NCBI GenBank assembly: GCA_020622085.1
Contig: JAHRYM010000001.1
Location: 2,149,620-2,213,619 of the forward strand
Length of the DNA stretch: 64,000 nt
Origin: Paracoccaceae bacterium
GTDB lineage: Bacteria > Pseudomonadota > Alphaproteobacteria > Rhodobacterales > Rhodobacteraceae
Reading direction: 5' to 3'
Positions 25,502 to 32,797 of the stretch are shown piece by piece; the first letter of the stretch is position 1, and each line of letters opens with the position of its first letter. Position numbers and translations under genes: made by a program. Under the pieces are notes generated by a model that was not told the DNA's origin, ran no database searches, and saw only the letters and a program-made list of their open reading frames with translations.

Positions 25502-26026
25502 TCAGTTGCTGATGCGCAGGCCGTCCACTTCGAAGCCTGCTTCCTCGTCATCGTCCATCGGCGCTAGCACAACGGACGCGGACGTGGACGCGGGTCCAGG
25601 GAAGGCGATCCTGGCGCCGTCGATCTCGAATCCCTCGCGAACCTCGTCGGACGCCTCCTCTCCTGCCGGGTAGACCGGCTTCTGGACATGGGGTTCCTCC
25701 GGCGGTTCGCCGGTTATCAGGAGATGAGCCTTGCCGGGCCTTCCGTTCCAGTCATCCGCGTCCGCCGGTATGGTGCCGATCGCTGTGATGCTCGGCCAGA
25801 GAGTGGAGTATTTCGCGTTGATCGCCAACCATCCGTCGAGCCCTGGCTCGGTATCCGCCCGAATTGCGTCGGCCGGGCACTCCGGCTCGCAAACCCCGCA
25901 GTCGATGCATTCCTCGGGATGGATCACCAGAAAGTTCTCGCCCTCGTAGAAGCAGTCCACGGGGCAGACCGCGACGCAGTCCTGATACTTGCAGTTCACG
26001 CAGTTTTCGGTGACGACATAGGTCAT
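25502..26026 (-). CDS. 7Fe-type ferredoxin with unusual C-terminal extension
   Basis: A 174-residue ferredoxin; the family core is about 110. Cluster-binding cysteines: [17 protein letters not shown] and [12 protein letters not shown] in the first 60 residues, the pattern of 3Fe-4S/4Fe-4S FdxA proteins. Residues ~110-174 form an acidic, Pro-rich extension containing two copies of a short segment ([12 protein letters not shown] and [12 protein letters not shown]). It is the first gene of the unit with fpr; a perfect operator lies 20 bases before its start. It likely feeds electrons to the PreA-like reductase of the cluster. Confidence 0.85.
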   Translation of the reverse strand: MTYVVTENCVNCKYQDCVAVCPVDCFYEGENFLVIHPEECIDCGVCEPECPADAIRADTEPGLDGWLAINAKYSTLWPSITAIGTIPADADDWNGRPGKAHLLITGEPPEEPHVQKPVYPAGEEASDEVREGFEIDGARIAFPGPASTSASVVLAPMDDDEEAGFEVDGLRISN

Positions 26027-26045
26027 TGTTCACCCCCAATTTTAG

Positions 26046-26057
26046 GAAGTATACTTC
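26046..26057. promoter_or_regulatory. MarR-type operator, site 3 (ferredoxin-fpr unit)
   Basis: GAAGTATACTTC, a perfect 12-bp palindrome and the best of the four sites. It lies 20 bases upstream of the ferredoxin start (26026, minus strand), a position where bound repressor would block RNA polymerase. Confidence 0.7.
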
Positions 26058-26079
26058 TTATTTATCGACCCTGCAATCC

Positions 26080-26778
26080 TCATCCGACGACGGGGACAGG
26101 CACGACATCGTAGGTATGCGAGATCGTGCGGTTCAGCACCGGATCGCTCAGCTCGAAGCGGAAGCGCGGGCTGGAGCGGACACCGCCGATGGCGCCGCAG
26201 GTGCCGCCGAACATCAGTACGCCCTCGCCAAGCTCGCCGCCCTCTGCCGCCAGTTCCGCCAAGAGCTCGCGCGGCGAGATCAGCCCGGCAACGCCGCCGT
26301 CCTGGTAGACGACCTCGGCACCCTTCTCGACAATAAAGGAGCGCAGGCGCAACTGGTCCCAGTGCGGCTCGATCTCGTCATAGGGCCAGAACTCGGTTGC
26401 GATCGGCTTGTCGCAAAGCTGCTTGGCCACCGAGATGCCCATGTGCTCCACCACGCGGTCGGTATGGTCCGATCCCGCGCCGACCCAGATTCGGCCGCCG
26501 TGGTTCAGGAGGACATACTCGACCTCGCCGCTCGATCCCTCGCCAAGCGCCTCGACCGCGTCTGATGTCGAAAGCCGCGACACGCCGACGCGGTAGAAGA
26601 GCGGGGTTTTCGACGGCGCCTTCACGCCGATCTTCGCCAGTTCGTCGATATGGTGCTGCAACGCTGCCCGGTCGCGGCCAGTCCAGCCGCCGACGATCAC
26701 CTTGTTCACTGTGACCGGCCGCCGCTCGGTCCCTGTGCGCGAGGTGAAGACGGCATCGAATACGACTTGGGCGGGCAT
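26080..26778 (-). CDS. DUF2848 family protein
   Basis: A 232-residue protein of the DUF2848 family, related to fumarylacetoacetate hydrolase-like folds. Segments visible include VIVGGWTGRDRAALQHHIDEL near the N-terminus, LLNHGGRIWVGAGSDHTDR in the middle and LMFGGTCGAIGG near residue 187. Members often lie beside amidases in small-molecule catabolic operons. It is the last gene of the preA-cupin-amidase unit. A hydrolase or isomerase acting after the amidase is a fair guess only. Confidence 0.75.
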   Translation of the reverse strand: MPAQVVFDAVFTSRTGTERRPVTVNKVIVGGWTGRDRAALQHHIDELAKIGVKAPSKTPLFYRVGVSRLSTSDAVEALGEGSSGEVEYVLLNHGGRIWVGAGSDHTDRVVEHMGISVAKQLCDKPIATEFWPYDEIEPHWDQLRLRSFIVEKGAEVVYQDGGVAGLISPRELLAELAAEGGELGEGVLMFGGTCGAIGGVRSSPRFRFELSDPVLNRTISHTYDVVPVPVVG

Positions 26779-26793
26779 GTTCGGTCCTTTCGG

Positions 26794-28140
26794 TCAGTGG
26801 CCGCGGATGGTGCTTTCCAGTCCGCGTGCGATGGACAGGAGCCGCCGGTCCCCGCCGGTGCGTCCCATCAGCATCGCGCCGACTGGAAGGGCGCCTTCGT
26901 CGTGGCAGGGAATCGAGATCGCCGGCAGGTCGAGAAAGTTCCCGACCGCCGTGTTGCGCAAGCAAAGAAGGTTGGTCGGAACCGAGGCCGCGGCGTCCTG
27001 AAGGCTCTCGATCGTCGGGGGAACGATCTGGACGGAGGGCAAGATCAGCGCGTCGAATGGCATCTGCCGATCCATTACCAAGGCGCGCATCGCAGCCCGC
27101 GCCTCGAGCACCCGGATGTAGTCCTCGGCGGTTTGCGACCGTCCGGCGCCAAACCTTTCGCGCACCCAGGGGTCGTAGAACTCGCCGCGCGCCTCCAACA
27201 GCGGCGCGTGCCAGGCGTAGGCCTCCGCGCCGACCAGCCCGCCCTTGGCGTTGATCTTCGGCAGGTCGGCAAGCTCGGCAATGGTCAGGGGCGATAGCCG
27301 TACCCCCCGGCGCGACAGCCGCGTGAGCATCGCCTGGAACGCGGCGCCCACCCCGGCGTCGACATGTTCGGTGACATAGCCTTCCAGCACACCCAGCCGC
27401 AGCCCGCCCTCCGGGAACGATGTCTCGTCCTCGCCCTCGCCGCCCGCGAGGATGGAATCCAGCACAGCACAGCAGGAAACGCTGGTCGCAAGCGGCCCGA
27501 TGCAGTCGAGTGTCCGGGACAGCGGCAGCGTGCCATCCTTCGGCACCCGGGTCGAGGTCGGCTTGAAGCCCACGGTGCCACAGAAGGCGGCCGGGATGCG
27601 GCAGGATCCGCCGGTGTCGGTGCCGATGGCGGCGGGCACCAGACCCGCCGCCACCGCGACGCCCGCGCCAGAGGACGATCCGCCGGGAATCCGCGCAACC
27701 GTCGGGTCGTGCGGGTTCTGTGGAGTGCCGAAATTCGCGTTCATCCCGAGGCCCGAATAGGCGAACTCGGTCATGTGGTTCTTGCCGACGATCACAAAGC
27801 CCGCGCGGCGCAGGCGCCGGACGATGGCGGCATCTGCCGTCGCTGCAGGCCGGGTGTCGAGCACACGCGACCCCGCGCGCGTGACTTCGCCCTTGACGTC
27901 GAAGAGATCCTTGATGGCGATGGGCACTCCAGCGTAGCGCGGCAGCGGCAGGCCCTTCGCCCGTGCCCCGTCGATCCACTCCGCCTGGGCCATCGCTGCC
28001 TCGGCATAGGTGGACAGGAAAACCCGCCCATCCTGCCCCTCGGGGCCGGCGATGCGTTCGAGCGCCTCTGCGACGAGCACGGCACTGGTGACGGCGCCTC
28101 TGTCGAGCTTGCGCGCAAGGTCGGTGATGTTCTGGGTCAT
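26794..28140 (-). CDS. amidase (amidase signature family)
   Basis: A 448-residue amidase with the Ser-Ser-Lys triad: K77 (IAIKDLF), the Ser run at 155-157 (GGSSSG) and nucleophile S179 (GTDTGGSCRIP). Members hydrolyse small amides, including ring lactam products. The ATG at 28140 is the likely start; the frame stays open 15 bases upstream. It lies 15 bases upstream of the DUF2848 gene and 63 bases after the cupin gene, in one operon with the PreA-like reductase. Allophanate hydrolase is less likely because the C-terminal domain of that enzyme is absent. Confidence 0.85.
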   Translation of the reverse strand: MTQNITDLARKLDRGAVTSAVLVAEALERIAGPEGQDGRVFLSTYAEAAMAQAEWIDGARAKGLPLPRYAGVPIAIKDLFDVKGEVTRAGSRVLDTRPAATADAAIVRRLRRAGFVIVGKNHMTEFAYSGLGMNANFGTPQNPHDPTVARIPGGSSSGAGVAVAAGLVPAAIGTDTGGSCRIPAAFCGTVGFKPTSTRVPKDGTLPLSRTLDCIGPLATSVSCCAVLDSILAGGEGEDETSFPEGGLRLGVLEGYVTEHVDAGVGAAFQAMLTRLSRRGVRLSPLTIAELADLPKINAKGGLVGAEAYAWHAPLLEARGEFYDPWVRERFGAGRSQTAEDYIRVLEARAAMRALVMDRQMPFDALILPSVQIVPPTIESLQDAAASVPTNLLCLRNTAVGNFLDLPAISIPCHDEGALPVGAMLMGRTGGDRRLLSIARGLESTIRGH

Positions 28141-28203
28141 GGCTCGTGGCACCAAAGGTGGAAGGGGCCACCCCGACGGGGACGGCCCGGGCGGCAGTCG
28201 CGG

Positions 28204-28581
28204 CTACTGCGGATCGTAGTAGTGCTGTTCCATGAGAAGGCAGCCCTTCTCGCTACGGAACGGCCCGTGCGCCACATGCGGCGGGCGGACGCAGTAGGTG
28301 TACTGCCCGAACCGCTCGCCTCCCTTGGGTCCATCGTTGCCAACCCAGAGATCGCCCTCGATCACGAAGACCTCTTCCCAGTAGTCATGCTCGAACGGGA
28401 CGGTCGTGTAGGTGCCCGGTTCGAACTTCAGAAGCCGGGTGTGCCCACCCTTCCGGTTTGCCATGTCGAGCGTGCCGGACAGGATCTTCTGCTTGATCCC
28501 GGCAGGATAGCCCTTGGGCGTCTCCCACCCGCTGTCGATATCGACCTGGTAGAACTCGCGGTGAATCTTGTTGACGGCCAT
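28204..28581 (-). CDS. cupin domain protein
   Basis: A 125-residue single-domain cupin with the motif 1-like PFEHDYWEEVFVIEGDLWV (metal-ligand His and Glu) and motif 2-like PHVAHGPF. Its N-terminus MAVNKIHREFYQVDID is typical of ChrR-like or quercetinase-like small cupins. The ATG at 28581 has GGGAG upstream. It lies 10 bases downstream of the PreA-like gene. It may be a ring-modifying isomerase or hydrolase in the pathway, or a sensor; the sequence does not decide. Confidence 0.75.
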   Translation of the reverse strand: MAVNKIHREFYQVDIDSGWETPKGYPAGIKQKILSGTLDMANRKGGHTRLLKFEPGTYTTVPFEHDYWEEVFVIEGDLWVGNDGPKGGERFGQYTYCVRPPHVAHGPFRSEKGCLLMEQHYYDPQ

Positions 28582-28591
28582 TCTGCACTCC

Positions 28592-29932
28592 CTATTCGGC
28601 AGGTTCTTTGGTGAACTTCGGGCTGTTGGCTCGGATCGTGTCCATGTTGTTGCGCTGCGTCTGGAACTTGTCCTGCTCAAAGACGGTCTCGGGGATGCTG
28701 AAGTAGCCCGCGTCGAACTGCAGCGGCGCGGTCTCCCGCATCTCGATCGAGTCGAACGGGCAGGCGTCCATGCAAAGCTCGCAGCCGATGCAGTTGTCGG
28801 TATGCACCTCGACCGTGCCGGCCGGGGTCTGCGACAGCGCCTCATAGAAGCAGACCTGGATGCAGATGTTGCAGGTCGGGTTCTTGCAGGTGTCGTCGTT
28901 GACGACCGCATGGATGCGGTTTTTCGAGAACTGTCCGGAGTAGTCTTTGACCGAACGGCCCGAGGCGATGCCGATCATCTCATCGACCGAGCCGTAGCCC
29001 TTCTCGTCCATGAACTGCTCAACGCCCTCGATGATCTTCGGCAGCCACTTGATGCCCTTGACCATCAGGATCGAGCCGACCTGGACGATGGTGGCACCGG
29101 CCATCAGGAACTCGATCACGTCGCGGTGGTCGAAGATTCCGTTCGACCCGGAAATAGGGATGCCCAGATCCTCGTGGATGCGGTGGACCCAGCGCAGCGA
29201 CAGTGGCTTCACCCAGGTGCCGCCGATACCGGCCGGGCCGCCAATCCGGGGCTGGCCGGTGTCGATATCGACGACAAAGCCGGTGTGCCGGTTGATCGCG
29301 GTGACGCCGGCAGCACCGGCCTCACTCACCGCCTTGGCAACGGCGAGCGGCTTCGACTGGTCGGGCGTCAGCTTGACGACCACCGGAATGCCCACGGATT
29401 CGCAGACTTGCCGCGTCACCTCGAAGGCCACTTCTGGCTCCTGACCGATCATCGAACCGCCATGGACACCGGGCATCATCGCCGGGTGCGGGCACCCGAA
29501 GTTCAACTCCACCATCGGCAGGCCGCAGTCCTCGATGGTGCGGCAGATGTCCTTCCAGCCGTTGATGTCCTTGGCGCCGGCGCTGCCGATCAGGTGGGCG
29601 CCACGTTCGGCGGCGTATTTCTGTGTTTCCTTCAGGTCGGGGATCCAGTCCTTGTAATAGGTGCTGGAATAGCCCGAGCGGCTGTAGAAGACGAAGTCGC
29701 GTGCGGCCTTGCCACGGATGATCTCGCCCTTGGCGTTCATGACGCAGTATTTCGAGTTCTGCGTCAGCCGCGCCATGTCCTCGATGTCGGTCAGCGTCTT
29801 GATGATCGCGCCCGCCGCGCCGTAGTCGAAGCATTGGCGCATGAGGTCGGGGCTGTTCGTCGTCTCGAGCGATGCGATGATCACGGGGTTTTTGAACTTC
29901 ACTCCGCAGAAGTCGACACTCATGTCTGCCAT
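28592..29932 (-). CDS. preA: PreA-like NAD(P)-dependent dihydropyrimidine dehydrogenase subunit
   Basis: A 446-residue flavoprotein. The N-terminal part is an FMN TIM barrel (VDFCGVKFKNPVIIASLE, then VELNFGCPHP and GSNGIFDH). The C-terminal ~70 residues carry two 4Fe-4S motifs, CKNPTCNICIQVC and CIGCELCMDACPFDS. PreA normally pairs with the NAD-binding PreT to reduce uracil or thymine rings. No preT lies nearby; the ferredoxin/fpr unit of the cluster may supply the electrons. Real start is the ATG at 29932 with GAGGAA upstream; the open frame further upstream belongs to a gene remnant. It is the first gene of its operon and has an operator 55 bases upstream. Substrate is probably a cyclic amide. 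Confidence 0.85.
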   Translation of the reverse strand: MADMSVDFCGVKFKNPVIIASLETTNSPDLMRQCFDYGAAGAIIKTLTDIEDMARLTQNSKYCVMNAKGEIIRGKAARDFVFYSRSGYSSTYYKDWIPDLKETQKYAAERGAHLIGSAGAKDINGWKDICRTIEDCGLPMVELNFGCPHPAMMPGVHGGSMIGQEPEVAFEVTRQVCESVGIPVVVKLTPDQSKPLAVAKAVSEAGAAGVTAINRHTGFVVDIDTGQPRIGGPAGIGGTWVKPLSLRWVHRIHEDLGIPISGSNGIFDHRDVIEFLMAGATIVQVGSILMVKGIKWLPKIIEGVEQFMDEKGYGSVDEMIGIASGRSVKDYSGQFSKNRIHAVVNDDTCKNPTCNICIQVCFYEALSQTPAGTVEVHTDNCIGCELCMDACPFDSIEMRETAPLQFDAGYFSIPETVFEQDKFQTQRNNMDTIRANSPKFTKEPAE

Positions 29933-29986
29933 TTTTTCCTCACGCGCGAATCGCAGCGCCCAGTAAAGTGATTGGGCGAATAATAG

Positions 29987-29998
29987 GTAGTATACTCC
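29987..29998. promoter_or_regulatory. MarR-type operator, site 4 (preA operon)
   Basis: GTAGTATACTCC, core palindrome AGTATACT at 29989-29996, 55 bases upstream of the preA-like start. It is the most diverged of the four sites but keeps the central 8-bp palindrome. Confidence 0.55.
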
Positions 29999-30019
29999 TT
30001 TGTTTTCGGACGGCAACCC

Positions 30020-30180
30020 TTGCCGCAGACACGGCGTGTCAAAGCGCAACTCGCCATCGTGGCTCTTGGTGTCGAACTTGGTCAGAAGGCGCGTGAACGC
30101 CGCGTCATGGACCGGGTCGGCGGCCAGGTTGTGAAGCTCGAACGGATCCGATCTCGCAGTCAACAGGCTCCCAATCGGGT
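30020..30180 (-). pseudogene. remnant of a sulfatase C-terminus
   Basis: In the minus-strand frame the sequence reads DPFELHNLAADP followed by VHDAAFTRLLTKFDT, which resembles the C-terminal end of sulfatases. Stops lie just upstream and the frame runs by chance into the preA-like gene. No active-site region of a sulfatase is present. This is a scrap left by rearrangement at the cluster edge, not a working gene. Confidence 0.35.
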
Positions 30181-30386
30181 GGTTCCTCTAAAGCCGCAAG
30201 TGGACCGCCGCCGGCGACCTGGCAGAAACCGCCGCACATAAATGGCCAGGTGCCATCATATGGTCGGGGTGGACCAGAGCCGACCTTGCGGCACTGACCG
30301 CCTTGCCAGTGGATCTTAAGCACGAAATTTGTGCCGCCTCGTCGACATCGGCGATGATGGAGCCAGTCCCTGTTCGACGGTGCCGC

Positions 30387-30821
30387 TCAGCGATCCTGCT
30401 CCAGCCCCTCGATGACCTTGCGCATGAGCGTGATGATCTGCTGCTTCTCGTCGGCCGTCAGCATCCGTGTCGCCACGTCATTGACGTTCGTCGCCTCGGT
30501 CACGGCCGCGTCGCGCAGGTCGCGCGCACGCTCGGTCAGGCGCAACCGCTGCATCCGGCCATCGCCCTTGTCGCGGTGGCGGGTGATCAACCCGTCGCGC
30601 TCCATGCGGGTCAGCGTGGCGGCCATCGTTGGCTGCTCGATGCCAAGACGCTCCACAAGGTCTCTCTGTGTCAGCCCGTCCTGCTCCCAGAGATGCAGAA
30701 GCGCAGGGAACGCCCCCAGCGCCAGCCCATGCGCCTTCAGCCGCGCCTCGAGCTGCCGCGCAAAGAACCGGGCCATGTGGTTGGCGAGATAGCCCGCCGA
30801 AGCTTCACGATCGAACGGCAT
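30387..30821 (-). CDS. MarR-family transcriptional regulator (second)
   Basis: A 144-residue regulator of the short MarR type. The winged HTH is around residues 45-95 (LTQRDLVERLGIEQPTMAATLTRMERDGLI), with the wing HRDKGDGRMQRLRLTERA. It diverges from a frameshifted membrane-protein gene at 30890; the intergenic region holds a direct repeat TTGCATAGCA that is its likely operator. It does not share the operators of the catabolic cluster, so it is a separate local switch. Confidence 0.87.
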   Translation of the reverse strand: MPFDREASAGYLANHMARFFARQLEARLKAHGLALGAFPALLHLWEQDGLTQRDLVERLGIEQPTMAATLTRMERDGLITRHRDKGDGRMQRLRLTERARDLRDAAVTEATNVNDVATRMLTADEKQQIITLMRKVIEGLEQDR

Positions 30822-30835
30822 GATGCCCCCTTGAG

Positions 30836-30867
30836 TTGCATAGCATGCAATGTGCTATTGCATAGCA
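30836..30867. promoter_or_regulatory. direct-repeat operator of the second MarR protein
   Basis: TTGCATAGCA occurs at 30836-30845 and 30858-30867, 22 bases apart (two helical turns) in the same orientation, in the 68-base gap between the divergent marR gene and the membrane-protein gene. The first copy extends into the palindrome TTGCATAGCATGCAA. Confidence 0.55.
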
Positions 30868-30889
30868 AGCTATCAAAGGAGTCTGCAGC

Positions 30890-31314
30890 ATGATCCCGCG
30901 CCTCCACAAGGTCGCCGGCCTGTTGACTACCCTGATCATCGCCACCTTCTGGCTGTCGACGGCTGCGACCGAACTGCTGCTCGACAAGGACGCCGTCACG
31001 GCCGTGAAAGTCCTGATCCCCTGGGGGATCCTGATCCTCGTTCCCGCCATGGTCACCGCCGGCGCAACCGGCATGAAGCTGGCGAAGGGGCGCAAGGGCG
31101 GCATTCTGGGCACCAAGCGCAAGCGCATGCCGGTCATCGCGGTAATTGGCTTCTGGTGCTGATCCCTGCGGCCCTGTTCCTGGCCGCAAAGGCGCGCGCC
31201 GGGCAGTTCGATGGCGCCTTCTATGCTGTTCAAACGGTCGAACTGGTCGCGGGCGCGCGCAACATCCGGGATGGGCGAAAGATGACGGCCGGCCGGCGGT
31301 TGAAGGCCGCATAA
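30890..31314 (+). pseudogene. small membrane protein gene broken by a frameshift
   Basis: The first frame (from ATG 30890, AAAGGAG upstream) encodes MIPRLHKVAGLLTTLIIATF with further hydrophobic segments and breaks at about 31145-31160 (VIAVIGFWC then stop). The next frame continues without a gap as LLVLIPAALFLAAKARAGQFD to a basic end at 31314. Joined, they give a protein of about 140 residues with four membrane helices. Loss of one base near 31150 explains the break. Either the gene is inactive or the base is a sequencing error. It is regulated by the divergent MarR gene. Confidence 0.7.
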
Positions 31315-31570
31315 CCAGGTGCCGCCGGAGGACGGCGTTGATGCTGTGACCGCCCCCCCCCCCGACTGCATCGACGTGCCAAGGTGAGTTCCTTTCCCCC
31401 TTTGGTTTCAGGCGACGCGGATCTGGATTCCGGCGGTTTGGCGGCCGGGGCCTGAAGCTGCAATGCGTTCACCAAAACCCCTGAGCCGAACCCCGGCAAG
31501 AAGCAGCCCTGACCGCCAGACAAGGTGAACCGGCAGTTCCGCGTGCCTGCGCCGAACATGCTGTGGGTCA

Positions 31571-32330
31571 GGGAGTGTCTGAAACTCTGTGTATCTGACC
31601 GGGCCCATGCGGTTTCCGGATACGGCCAGGCATCGAAACGCCCGGCAAACATTATGGTCAGCTGGTTGCGGGCAGCACCCCATTCACGAACCGCGCGGCC
31701 GCCCTTTTCGAACTTGCGGATAGCCAGGAAGATCAGCTTGGTCGTGGCCTCCTCGGTCGGGAACGAGCCTTTGGTTTTCAGCGTCTTGCGCAGCACCCGG
31801 TTCAGGGATTCCACGGCGCGCCTGATGTAGATGGTCTTCCGGACCGCCGCGCTGAAGGCACAAAATGGGGTGACCTCGGCCCAGGTCCGGCGTCAGGCCG
31901 GGGCGATCGAGGGGTATTTCCCGGCCCGTTTCTCTTCGAAGGCGTCCAGCACCCTGGCAGCCTAGTCGGCGGTCGGGGCCTCGTAGATCGGGCGCAGATC
32001 GGCAGCTGCCGCCTTGCGGTCTTTCCAGATGCAGAAATTCATCGAATGCCGGATCAGGTGCATCGAGCCATGGGAACCCAACAGGTCCGAGTGACCATGG
32101 CGGGGGCAGATCTGGACCATGGTCTCGGGGAAGACCTGCGGTGATCGCCTCGGGAAAGCCCTTCAGCCCGTCCACTACGGAGATCAGGGCATCCTGAAGC
32201 CCATGATTGCACAGTTCGTTCCATCACTGACAGCCAGAACTTCGCACCCTCGTTGTCGGCGATCCAGAGGCCGAGAACCTCGCGGCTCGCCATCCCGGGT
32301 GACGCCCGGGGCGATGTGGACCGCCCCTCG
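31571..32330 (-). pseudogene. IS256-family transposase remnant
   Basis: The C-terminal half of a mutator-type transposase, broken by several frameshifts. In order on the minus strand: SREVLGLWIADNEGAKFWLS, then VDGLKGFPEAIT, then HLIRHSMNFCIWKDRKAAA, an in-frame stop, and ESLNRVLRKTLKTKGSFPTEE to NQLTIMFAGRF. The terminal-repeat-like GGGAGTGTCTGAAACTCTG lies at 31571-31589. The N-terminal half is missing. An old, inactive insertion. Confidence 0.8.
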
Positions 32331-32797
32331 CCTGCGCCCTTGCGAACGGCATCGCCAACGGAAAATTGGCCGAATGGGGTCTTGTGAAGCATCTCTCCGA
32401 AATCCGTCCGCCCGATCCGGCTGCGGATGCGTCGGCAAACGAGGCGCCTGTTTCCGGCCTGGACGACTTTGCCCACTATCGGACCGTCTTCACCGAAGCC
32501 GCCGGATCGCTTGTGGGTCAGGACCGCCGCACCGAACGCGACTTTCGCGAAGCGGGCGGATGGGTGACGCCTTCCGGCCATCGCAACCGACCCATCCACT
32601 TCACCTGCTGCGGCGGATCGACAGTCGCCAACCGGCTGTATCTGGATGCAGGGACCGCCGGAGTTTTCCGCTGGCCCTCGAAGCGGCCAGCTGTCTTGAC
32701 CGAAACGCGCGCGTGCAACCCCATCCAGTCCCTTGCCACGGAGACGAAGGCGGTCGATCCTGCGCGCCAGCCGCATGCTGGAACGGAGAGACGGATT
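32331..32797. other. gap between the IS256 remnant and ade
   Basis: The frame of ade stays open far upstream (to 32366), but this part has no family similarity, unusual composition and no ribosome binding site, so it is not counted as gene. It may hold other decayed IS sequence and the ade promoter. Confidence 0.4.

Noticed and set aside
26378-28171. 597-residue minus-strand open frame
   Set aside because: Out of frame with the amidase and DUF2848 genes that it overlaps; Arg- and Ala-rich shadow.
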